Positions 19,572 to 27,268 of a stretch of DNA of 64,000 bases are shown here, in pieces; position 1 is the stretch's first letter, and every line of letters begins with the position of its first letter. The DNA is from Lactiplantibacillus plantarum (GTDB taxonomy: Bacteria; Bacillota; Bacilli; Lactobacillales; Lactobacillaceae): NCBI RefSeq assembly GCF_014131735.1, contig NZ_CP039121.1, positions 1,860,001 through 1,924,000 on the forward strand, written 5' to 3'. The notes under the pieces are model-generated. The model was not told the origin of the DNA. It searched no databases and was given only the letters and a program-made list of their open reading frames with translations. Position numbers and translations under genes: made by a program.

Positions 19572-21018
19572 GATCAATATCCTCCTTGTGTAAATTCGTG
19601 TGTAAATCCGTCTGATATGCGCGTGAGTTATGCATAATTGCTTGATAAATAGCTTGTAAATAAGGGGTATGCGCGGTCTGGATACTCTTCACCGCAACTT
19701 GTTGTAACACCCGTTGTTCACGTTGCTGGTCTAATACCGGAAGTTGCTGTTGTTGCTTCAACTCCCCGATGGCTGTAACCGTCTCAAAACGTTGATTGAG
19801 TAATCGGACGATTTGCTGGTCAATATGATTGATACGTTGGTGTTCTTGACTAAGTGTGGTTGGGACATGTAGCGCCCATACAGCTAGGCCGACAAAGGCG
19901 AGACCACTGACAGCAATAACTAAATCAAAGCGCATCGCGGTCGCAATATTTTGCTTTGACAGCCACCCAGTCACGAGCGGAATCGTGAAGGAAGCAATAC
20001 TGCCAAACGTGAAATAAATTCCTGTGATTCGGCCCTTGATGTGGGGATAGCCTTTGATAAATAAATTGAGGCCGACCTGCATCACGCCACCCGCAGCAGT
20101 AAACCCAAACCCGAAAGCCGCCAGCATGGACAGCCCAGCCGCTGGACTATAACAGATAACCGCTAACGCCAGCAGCGAGCCGCCATTCATTGCCAACAAC
20201 AATTTGGTTTCTGCCACCCCACGACGTAACAACCAGAAAATCACAATAACGCCGGTGATTGACCCAATGCTGTAAAGTGAAAGCAACCAGTGCGCTAACA
20301 CTGACGAAAAATGCAACGTCGTAGTGGCAAACAAGCTGACCCACTGCGTGTAGAGGATCATAAGTGCCATCGAAGTATACCCATAACCAGCTAAACCAAC
20401 TGTCGCCAACCAGCGCCGGTTCTTAAGTGGTTGCTGGGATACGCCCGTTCCGGCTTGAGCAACTTGATTTTTTAGTGGAAACTGCTGCCGGTTCAACAGG
20501 ATACTGTTGACCACTAGGATTGCCGCGGCCAGGATAAATGACCAGCCATACCAGATTCTTTGTGCTTCAAAGTTGGCAACGAGCAGTGGTAATAAGAATT
20601 CACCGGCAGACATGAAGGCCTTTAATAAGACATTGGCTGAACCTTGCCGCCCACCCATTTCAATAAACGTCGTGTAGGTTCCCGCATCCAACGCGGAGTT
20701 CGCAATACCGGCCAAAATCGCCAAACCGTATGCCAGCTGAATATTAGTGACCAATGCCATCCCCACAAAGAACGTGAAGTAGCAAGCCATGCCAAGATTG
20801 ACGAAGACTTTACGGCCAAAACGATCTGATAAATTTCCCAGAATAAAGTAGGCCAGTAAGCGCCCAATGCCAATCCCAGAAATGACATAGGAAACCGTCG
20901 CTAACGGGGTCTGCCAGTGTTGACCTAACGCTTGCATATTTTGCGTTAAAATAATTAAGCCAATACCATGAATAAAGTAGTTTAAGTAAAGACTGATTGA
21001 TAATTGGTGCTGACGCAT
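19564..21018 (-). CDS. MFS transporter fused to a C-terminal chorismate mutase domain
   Basis: 484 residues from the ATG at 21018 (AAGGAG nine bases upstream; a TTG at 21027 is less likely). About residues 1-395 form a major facilitator transporter with roughly 12 membrane segments and the loop 2-3 motif GNLSDRFGRKVFVN. Residues about 400-484 are an AroQ-type chorismate mutase helix bundle (HQRINHIDQQIVRLLNQRF, then AIGELKQ and a late QAIMHNSRAYQ). The mutase makes prephenate for TyrA and the PheA-like protein of the same operon. The transported substrate is unknown; a shikimate-pathway or aromatic compound is a reasonable guess. Confidence 0.85.
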   Translation of the reverse strand: MRQHQLSISLYLNYFIHGIGLIILTQNMQALGQHWQTPLATVSYVISGIGIGRLLAYFILGNLSDRFGRKVFVNLGMACYFTFFVGMALVTNIQLAYGLAILAGIANSALDAGTYTTFIEMGGRQGSANVLLKAFMSAGEFLLPLLVANFEAQRIWYGWSFILAAAILVVNSILLNRQQFPLKNQVAQAGTGVSQQPLKNRRWLATVGLAGYGYTSMALMILYTQWVSLFATTTLHFSSVLAHWLLSLYSIGSITGVIVIFWLLRRGVAETKLLLAMNGGSLLALAVICYSPAAGLSMLAAFGFGFTAAGGVMQVGLNLFIKGYPHIKGRITGIYFTFGSIASFTIPLVTGWLSKQNIATAMRFDLVIAVSGLAFVGLAVWALHVPTTLSQEHQRINHIDQQIVRLLNQRFETVTAIGELKQQQQLPVLDQQREQRVLQQVAVKSIQTAHTPYLQAIYQAIMHNSRAYQTDLHTNLHKEDIDHD

Positions 21019-21042
21019 GAATAACAACTCCTTCGTGGAAAT

Positions 21043-21078
21043 AAAAAAAGCCGGCTAGATTGTGAAAATCTAGCCGGC
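21043..21078 (-). terminator. Attenuator terminator of the aromatic operon
   Basis: Perfect 12-bp stem GCCGGCTAGATT/AATCTAGCCGGC (21050-21061 with 21067-21078) with a 5-base loop and a run of seven Ts on the minus strand, only 25 bases before the first structural gene. It follows the leader peptide and two other hairpins and is the last element of an attenuation relay. Confidence 0.9.
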
Positions 21079-21214
21079 TCATCAAAATTTAATCCTAATT
21101 GATGATATTATTCCAGCTAGACTCACGGTGTCTAGCTGGCCAAGATGAATTGACTTCGCTTAGACACGAACGTAGGTGCCGTCCGTATCTAAGGTTCCAA
21201 CACGGGCGCTACCT
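21070..21214 (-). promoter_or_regulatory. Chain of alternative hairpins in the aro leader
   Basis: Minus-strand segments in order: s0 (21214-21200, over the leader stop), s1 (21192-21174), s2 (21172-21160), s3 (21139-21130 plus adjoining bases), s4 (21122-21113), s5 and s6 (terminator). s1:s2 is a 13-bp stem and s3:s4 a perfect 10-bp stem. The competing pairs also exist: s0:s1 (AGGT/ACCT plus CCGTGT/ATACGG), s2:s3 (GTGTCTA/TAGACAC) and s4:s5 (TCTAGCTGG/CCGGCTAGA). The folds were read by eye; energies were not computed. Confidence 0.75.
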
Positions 21215-21265
21215 AAAATAAGCAAAGCCATAATAATAAGTTGCGTTGAATGCTAACGTCGTCAT
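21209..21265 (-). CDS. Aromatic leader peptide (attenuation peptide)
   Basis: 18-residue open frame MTTLAFNATYYYGFAYFR with an AAAGGA ribosome binding site nine bases upstream of the ATG at 21265. Seven of the 18 residues are Tyr or Phe, including three consecutive TAT codons and a Phe-Ala-Tyr-Phe end. It lies between a good promoter and a chain of hairpins ending in a terminator, ahead of an operon for chorismate, prephenate and tyrosine synthesis. The obvious role is to sense charged tRNA-Tyr (and perhaps tRNA-Phe) through ribosome stalling. A second in-frame ATG at 21271 is too close to the binding site. Confidence 0.85.
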   Translation of the reverse strand: MTTLAFNATYYYGFAYFR

Positions 21266-21300
21266 AATCATCTATCCTTTCCGTTTCATTGATTGTTTAT

Positions 21301-21329
21301 ATTAAAACATTCTCATTTTGATTCGTCAA
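21301..21329 (-). promoter_or_regulatory. Promoter of the aromatic operon
   Basis: -35 TTGACG (21324-21329), 17-base spacer, -10 TTTAAT (21301-21306; TAATAT overlaps slightly downstream) on the minus strand. The start of transcription would be about 25-30 bases before the leader peptide. The stretch 21,330-21,605 beyond it shows no gene. Confidence 0.65.
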
Positions 21330-21611
21330 CCCTAATTTCATTTTAATTTTGCAATTAAGAAATCATTTTCGCTTGTAAAAGCGCCACGATGCGTAATTCG
21401 CCTCATCCTACTACTATTTACAAAAATCGTCTTCAGTACGACTACTCATTAAACCAATTGTTTGCGACGGTCGCGAGCAGGCTACCTTGATTAGTCAGTC
21501 TACCGACAACGTTCAAGCAGTGTGTGAATGACTAGTGTGACCCTACAATCAGCACCATCTAAACCGCTGAACCTCAGTGATTGACAGCGAACGGCTCCAT
21601 TCAATTTGAAC

Positions 21612-21658
21612 ACAAAATAGTCGCTGACAATCCATCTGGATTCACAACGACTATTTTT
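21612..21658 (-). terminator. Terminator of the rimP-nusA-infB-rbfA operon
   Basis: Hairpin AAAATAGTCG/CGACTATTTT enclosing an inner AATCC/GGATT stem and followed by Ts, directly after the rbfA stop codon. Confidence 0.8.
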
Positions 21659-21665
21659 CCAGCGC

Positions 21666-22019
21666 CTAATCTTGACGCTTTAAGTTATTAATTAATTCAT
21701 CAATCCGGCTACCGTATTGAACCGAGTTGTCGCGTTCAAAAGTTAATTCCGGGGTTTTATAGATGCTAAGTCGTGAGCCTAATTCACTACGAATTAATCC
21801 CGTCGCCTTAGTCAATCCAGCCGCCGTCTTTTCACCATCGGATGCCTTATCTGACAAAATACTGTAGTAGATGGTCGCTTGTTGAAGGTCGCCAGTTACC
21901 GTTACACCGGTAATGGTTACACCCGCAACCCGTGGATCACGAACCCGTTTTAACAAAATATCATTAACTTCGCGTTCGATTTCCTGTTCCAAACGACCAA
22001 CTCGATAATGTTGTGCCAT
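21666..22019 (-). CDS. rbfA: 30S ribosome-binding factor A
   Basis: 117-residue KH-fold assembly factor that binds 30S precursors and helps mature the 16S rRNA 5' end. It starts MAQHYRVGRLEQEIEREVNDIL and has the family region VTGVTVTGDLQQATIYYSI. It follows infB by 22 bases and ends the operon. Confidence 0.95.
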   Translation of the reverse strand: MAQHYRVGRLEQEIEREVNDILLKRVRDPRVAGVTITGVTVTGDLQQATIYYSILSDKASDGEKTAAGLTKATGLIRSELGSRLSIYKTPELTFERDNSVQYGSRIDELINNLKRQD

Positions 22020-22041
22020 CTGCTAATCCCCCTTTTAAAGG

Positions 22042-24605
22042 TTATTCAACTGGAACTTCCTTCATCACGTAAGCTTCAATAACATCGTTGACTTTAATAT
22101 CGTTGTAATCTTCGATTCGAAGCCCAAGTTCAAAGCCTTGTTTAACTTCCTTAACGTCGTCCTTGAAACGCCGTAAGCTAGCTAACTTGCCATCATAAAT
22201 AACGACACCATCACGAATGACCCGCACACCAGAATCCCGGTGGATGACACCATCAGTGACCATCCCACCACCAATCGTACCGATCTTAGAAACCTTATAG
22301 ATTTCACGGATTTCGGCTTGACCAGTGATTTCTTCTTTATAAGTTGGTTCGAGCATTCCCTTCATCGCGCTCTCGATTTCATCGATCGCGTTGTAGATAA
22401 CTTGATGCAAGCGAATATCAACATCGTCAGTATCGGCTTGGGCTTTGGCTTGTGGTGTTGGCCGCACATTGAACCCGATAATAATCGCGTTACTTGCTTC
22501 CGCCAAGGCCACGTCACTTTCGTTGATCGCCCCAACCGCTGTATGGATGATATTGACCCGCACACCTTCAACGTCGATTTTACGTAAACTACCAGCTAAA
22601 GCTTCAACAGAACCTTGAACATCAGCCTTAATAATCACGTCAACTTCCTTAAGTTCACCTTGTTTCATTGAATCAAACAAGTTATCCAAGGTGACGTGAG
22701 CAGTTTGCTTCCGTTCTTCCATCAATGCCTGCTTAGCACGTTGTTCACCAGCATCACGGGCCGTCTTTTCATCATCAAAGACCACGAAGCGATCACCAGC
22801 ATCCGGCACATCATTCAAACCAGTGATTTCAATTGGCGTCGATGGCACGGCTTCCTTGATCCGCTTACCATGGTCATTGGTCATCGTCCGGACTTTTCCG
22901 TAAGTATTCCCCACAACAATTGGATCACCAACATGCATGGTCCCTTGTTGAACAAGTAACGTTGCGGTAGAACCTTTTCCACGGTCAAGACTAGCTTCCA
23001 ATACAGATCCCGCAGCATTTTGCTTAGGGTTGGCCGTTAATTCAAGCACTTCTGACTGAAGTAAAATCATATCCAACAATTCATCTAGGTTCTTACCGAA
23101 CTTCGCTGAAATCTGAACAAAGATTGTATCGCCACCCCAATCTTCAGGAATCAGACCATATTCAGTCAATTGTTCCATCACGTGGTTAGGGTTGGCACCC
23201 GGCTTATCAATCTTGTTAACGGCAACGATGATTGGTACTTTAGCAGCCTTAGCATGGTTGATGGCTTCGATTGTTTGTGGCATGACCCCATCATCAGCAG
23301 CAACAACTAACACGGTGATGTCGGTGATGTCAGCACCACGCGCCCGCATTTCAGTAAAGGCCGCATGTCCTGGCGTATCCAGGAATGTAATAACCTTACC
23401 ATCATGCTTAACTTGGTAAGCCCCAATAGCCTGAGTGATCCCACCGGCTTCGCCCTCTGTAACGTGAGTATGCCGCAATTGGTCCAATAGGGTCGTCTTC
23501 CCATGGTCAACGTGTCCCATGACCGTAACAACCGGTGCCCGTGGCGCCAAATTGTCGGTATTATTAACTTCATCATCAAAGAACTTGTCCAAATCGGTCA
23601 CATCAACTTGGACCTTTTCTTGCGCATTGATCCCGTAATCAGTGGCTAAGATTTCAATCGTATCTTTATCCAAGGACTGATTTTGGTTAACTGCAACCCC
23701 TAACATGAATAACTTCTTGATAATTTCAGCAGGTTCACGGTGCAATAATTTACCCAAATCCTGGGCATTCATGCCGACCGTGTAAACCAGTGTTTCTGGC
23801 AACGGCTTGTCCTTACGAACTGGCGCTGGCTTATTATTGACCTGGCGGATCCGTTGATTCTTATTGTTCCGGCTCTTATTGTTCCGGTTGTTACGCCGAC
23901 GGTTATTGTTGTTACCGCCACGATAACGACCACCACCGTTATTGTTGCTATTCAAACTACCACCAAAGCGGCCGCTGCCATTACGCGAACTATTATTCGA
24001 CCCATTGCTCCGGTTACTGTTGTTCGTCGTAGTCCGGTTGTTGTTCCGGTTCTGACCACCATTATTGCTTCGATTACCAGTATTGTTGGTGCGGTTGTTA
24101 CTCGTATTTGAGCGATTGTTATTATTAGACCGGTTATTATTATTATTGTTGTTAGACCGGTTCGTATTGCTCCCACCGTTATTACGAGCACTGTTGCTCC
24201 GTGAAGCATTGGCCGAACGATTGCCGTTATTACTGTTAGTACGGTTACCGCCGTTATTGCTTCGATTACCGTTACTATTACGACTTTGACTATTATTTTG
24301 GTTATTATTACGATTATTATTCAAAGAATCACCACTCTGTTGATGACGCGAGTTGGATTGCTGCTGATTAGCAGTTCGTGTCACATTTTTTGCTACGGCT
24401 TGCGTAGCCCGACTCGTTTTAGCTGGAGCCGGTTGAGATTTAGGATGGGTAACTGTGGTCGTGCCTTGTAACTGGCGCGCCTCACTGTCACCGAGTGTCG
24501 ACATATGATTTTTGACGGAGAATCCCAACTGCTGTGCTTGCGCAATCAGCTGTTTACTTGGGACGTTGAGCTCCTTCGCTAACTCATAAATTCGCTTTTC
24601 CCCAT
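22042..24605 (-). CDS. infB: Translation initiation factor IF-2, frameshifted near its start
   Basis: IF-2 delivers initiator tRNA to the 30S subunit as a GTPase. From about 24,590 downward the frame encodes the IF2 N-terminal domain ([11 protein letters not shown]...[10 protein letters not shown]), an Asn/Arg/Ser/Gly-rich linker of about 200 residues, and the G domain ([28 protein letters not shown]) with domains II-IV. The natural start is the ATG at 24605, after GGAGGGTG, but its frame stops after eight codons (ATGGGGAAAAGCG...TAG). One missing base in the G4/A4 run would restore the full frame of 854 residues. In the sequence as given, the only uninterrupted frame begins at a TTG at 24528. 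IF-2 is essential, so a sequencing error or slippage is more likely than a null allele. Confidence 0.9.
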
Positions 24606-24619
24606 ATCTTCACCCTCCT

Positions 24620-24925
24620 TTACTGTGTCATGATCGCCACCATTTTCTTGGCAAATCCGGCATCGGTAATTGCATAAACAGTGCGCTTATTACCAGTAGC
24701 CGTATTTAATTCTGCTTTAGTAAAGGTATCGATCACTGGAACATCATAAGATTGGGCCTTATCATGAAACTTTTTGGCAGTCGTGGGACCGGCATCGCTG
24801 GCAATAAAGACCAGTTTAGCCGTCTGATTACGAATTGCAGCCAGGGCTAGCCCTTCGCCTGCAATTTGCTTGCTGGCACGCCGTGAAAGGCCCAGTAGGT
24901 TTAAACAAGCTTGCTTAGGCGTCAT
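24620..24925 (-). CDS. ylxQ: L7Ae-family K-turn RNA-binding protein YlxQ
   Basis: 101 residues from the ATG at 24925 (MTPKQACLNLLGLSRRASK). The L7Ae/L30e fold is recognisable by AGEGLALAAIRNQTAKLVFIASDAG. Members bind K-turn RNAs; the cellular role is poorly defined. The gene overlaps the end of ylxR by 11 bases and sits between nusA and infB, its standard position in Firmicutes. Confidence 0.88.
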   Translation of the reverse strand: MTPKQACLNLLGLSRRASKQIAGEGLALAAIRNQTAKLVFIASDAGPTTAKKFHDKAQSYDVPVIDTFTKAELNTATGNKRTVYAITDAGFAKKMVAIMTQ

Positions 24926-25214
24926 TTCCGAAGAGTTCCTTTCGGGCTTGTTGATGATCAACATAAGCCACTAACTCATCGTAAAAGTCTGCACCCACTT
25001 TGATACCAAACGCCTTATCAAAAGTCTTTTCTTGCTTGGCACGTTGTGCAACTTGTACGTCTAAGGCAATGTAGGCGCCGCGTCCCGGCTTTTTACCAGT
25101 CGGATCAACGGACACTTCATCCTGCTTATTCTTAACGACCCGGACTAAGTCTTTTTTGGGATGCATTTCACCCGTCACAATGTCCTTTCGTAACGGCACT
25201 TTTCTTTTTTTCAT
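24915..25214 (-). CDS. ylxR: YlxR-family RNA-binding protein
   Basis: 99-residue basic protein beginning MKKRKVPLRKDIVTGEMHPKKDLVRVV with the family motif DPTGKKPGRGAYI. The family (DUF448) is predicted to bind nucleic acid and is encoded between nusA and infB in most Firmicutes. The RBS is GGAGGTC. The first Cys of the CxxC-like CVxCR motif seen in some homologs is replaced (VTGEMHPKK). Confidence 0.88.
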   Translation of the reverse strand: MKKRKVPLRKDIVTGEMHPKKDLVRVVKNKQDEVSVDPTGKKPGRGAYIALDVQVAQRAKQEKTFDKAFGIKVGADFYDELVAYVDHQQARKELFGNDA

Positions 25215-25258
25215 AATCCCAGACCTCCTTTAGTTACTTCACTCACTTAGTGACGAAC

Positions 25259-26476
25259 TTATTCAGCGTCACTTGCTGATTCATCCACAGCAGTTTCTGA
25301 GGCAGGCGTCGCCACGGCTGCGTCGGACGTTGCTGGTTCCTCATCTTCGCCGGTATCGGACTGCACTGCCGCGTCTGATGCTGCTTCAGTCGTTTCCGTT
25401 TCGGCAACTGCAACATCATCAGGGTTTGCATCCATTATATCAGAAGCTTCGGTTTCCGATTTAATATCGATCTTGAACCCGGTCAATTTAGCAGCTAAAC
25501 GAGCATTTTGACCACGCTTACCGATTGCCAATGATAATTGATAATCTGGAACGACCACGGTACAACCCCGCTCATTTTCAGGATCAAAAATAACATCCAA
25601 AACTTCCGCTGGGTTCAATGCATTCGCGATAAATACGGCTTGATCATCCGTCCATTCCACGATGTCCATATTTTCGCCGTGTAATTCATTGACAATCGTT
25701 TGAACCCGTTGTCCCTTGGGACCGACGCAGGTACCGACTGGATCAACGTTAGGATTGTTTGAACGAACAGCAACTTTCGCCCGATCACCGGCTTCACGTG
25801 CAATCGAAACGATTTCAACGATGCCATCGAAAATTTCAGGAACTTCTTGTTCAAACAAACGTTTCAACAAATCTGGTGCAGTCCGCGAAACGAATACTTG
25901 GGGGCCCTTCGTTGCGTTTTCAACTTTCGAGACGTAAACCTTAATTTTGTCATGAATCCGATAAACTTCACCAGGTAACTGATCAGAACGACCCATGACC
26001 GCTTCTACTTTGCCCAAACTAACGTAGACAAATCGGTTATCTTGGCGCTCAACTTCACCAGTGACGATTTCATTTTCATACTGGCTGTATTCGTCATAAA
26101 TAATGCCACGTTCTGCTTCACGAACTCGTTGCATGATGACTTGCTTAGCCGTCTGCGCTGCAATTCGGCCGAAGTTCTTCGGTGTTACTTCAAATCGAAT
26201 ATCATCACCGATTTCGTAGGCTCGGTTGATAGCCAATGCATCTTGCAAACTAACTTCTAAACGTGAATCAAAGACGTCTTCAACCACTTCTTTAACGGCA
26301 TAAACGTGAATATTACCCTTAATTTGGTCAAAGTCAACTTCAACGTTTTGAGCCTGGCCATAATTACGCTTATAGGCTGAAACGAGTGCCGCTTCTAAGG
26401 CTTCGATGACAACTTCTTTTTTAATGCCCTTTTCTGATTCGAGGGTGTCTAAGGCCCCTAATAATTCCTTGCTCAT
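25259..26476 (-). CDS. nusA: Transcription termination/antitermination protein NusA
   Basis: 405 residues: N-terminal RNA-polymerase-binding domain (MSKELLGALDTLESEKGIKK), S1 domain (about 130-200, GEVERQDNRFVYVSLG), two KH domains (GTCVGPKGQRV and LAIGKRGQNARLAAKLTG), then an acidic Glu/Asp/Ala/Thr-rich tail of about 60 residues. It promotes pausing and intrinsic termination. It may regulate its own operon through the leader terminator at 27,003-27,030. Confidence 0.97.
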   Translation of the reverse strand: MSKELLGALDTLESEKGIKKEVVIEALEAALVSAYKRNYGQAQNVEVDFDQIKGNIHVYAVKEVVEDVFDSRLEVSLQDALAINRAYEIGDDIRFEVTPKNFGRIAAQTAKQVIMQRVREAERGIIYDEYSQYENEIVTGEVERQDNRFVYVSLGKVEAVMGRSDQLPGEVYRIHDKIKVYVSKVENATKGPQVFVSRTAPDLLKRLFEQEVPEIFDGIVEIVSIAREAGDRAKVAVRSNNPNVDPVGTCVGPKGQRVQTIVNELHGENMDIVEWTDDQAVFIANALNPAEVLDVIFDPENERGCTVVVPDYQLSLAIGKRGQNARLAAKLTGFKIDIKSETEASDIMDANPDDVAVAETETTEAASDAAVQSDTGEDEEPATSDAAVATPASETAVDESASDAE

Positions 26477-26496
26477 GTGTAGACTCCTTTACTTAT

Positions 26497-26973
26497 TTAG
26501 AACTTTACCGCTAAGCGGGCTTGTGAGATTTGTTCTCGGTTGATCGTCACCGTCTTGTGACGTGTCTTATCCAAGTAATCGATGGTCAAAGTGGTCGGCG
26601 TCACCGCTGTCAAATCACCTTCAAAAATTTTCTTGCCATCCAACTTCTGGTATAAGCCAACGTGCACGTACTTACCAATAGCATTTTGAAAATCTGCTTC
26701 CTTCTTCAATGGGCGTTCCGCACCAGGAGAAGAAACTTCCAAAAAGTAAGCTTGGGGAATGGGATCAGGCTCCATCGCATCTAGCTTTTCACTAAGTTCA
26801 TCACTAACCATTGCACATTCTTCAATATTAATGCCGCCCGGTTTGTCAATGTATAATCGCAAATACCAGCTTTGACCCTCGCGAACAAATTCAAGATCCA
26901 CGAGTTCAAACTGGTGAGCACTGACAATGGCTGCGGCCACTGGCTGAATGGTTTCAACAACATTACTACTCAA
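26497..26973 (-). CDS. rimP: Ribosome maturation factor RimP
   Basis: 158 residues; early 30S assembly factor. Family signatures are [24 protein letters not shown] and [15 protein letters not shown]. First gene of the nusA-infB operon, preceded by a leader with a hairpin terminator. Confidence 0.95.
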   Translation of the reverse strand: MSSNVVETIQPVAAAIVSAHQFELVDLEFVREGQSWYLRLYIDKPGGINIEECAMVSDELSEKLDAMEPDPIPQAYFLEVSSPGAERPLKKEADFQNAIGKYVHVGLYQKLDGKKIFEGDLTAVTPTTLTIDYLDKTRHKTVTINREQISQARLAVKF

Positions 26974-27002
26974 GGCTGCGCCTCCTATTCAGATTAGTCC
27001 AA

Positions 27003-27040
27003 TAAAAAGAGTGAGCATCGCTGCTCACTCGTTAACGAGT
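27003..27040 (-). terminator. Leader terminator of the rimP-nusA-infB operon with overlapping palindrome
   Basis: Perfect 9-bp stem GAGTGAGCA/TGCTCACTC (27009-27017 with 27022-27030), loop of four, followed on the minus strand by five Ts. It lies between the probable promoter and rimP, so it can end transcription early. A 14-base perfect palindrome ACTCGTTAACGAGT (27027-27040) overlaps the upstream arm and could compete with it. Confidence 0.75.
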
Positions 27041-27057
27041 TTTAAATTACAACCCAT

Positions 27058-27086
27058 ATATTAGCACAATTATGTTGAAACCGCAA
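27058..27086 (-). promoter_or_regulatory. Promoter of the rimP-nusA-infB operon
   Basis: -35 TTGCGG (27081-27086), 17-base spacer, extended -10 TGCTAATAT (hexamer 27058-27063) on the minus strand. It is the only good promoter in the 295-base gap between polC and rimP and is upstream of the leader terminator. Confidence 0.65.
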
Positions 27087-27268
27087 GTTTACGCCATTTA
27101 TAGCATTTAGCCGTTAGCTTTCAAGTCACAGTAAGCTTCCGCTTCAACAGCCTGACAATTGCCGGTGTATCAACATTACAGGCCCTAAATCAGATAAATC
27201 TGTCTGAGTGCTGTTAAATGCATCAACCACCGCAAAAATTCATCAAACTTTAACAATTGTCGTGTTTT

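Noticed and set aside
23854..24289. Overlapping frames on both strands rich in Ile/Thr/Val or Leu/Arg
   Set aside because: They mirror the low-complexity Asn/Ser linker of infB in other frames and have no independent support.
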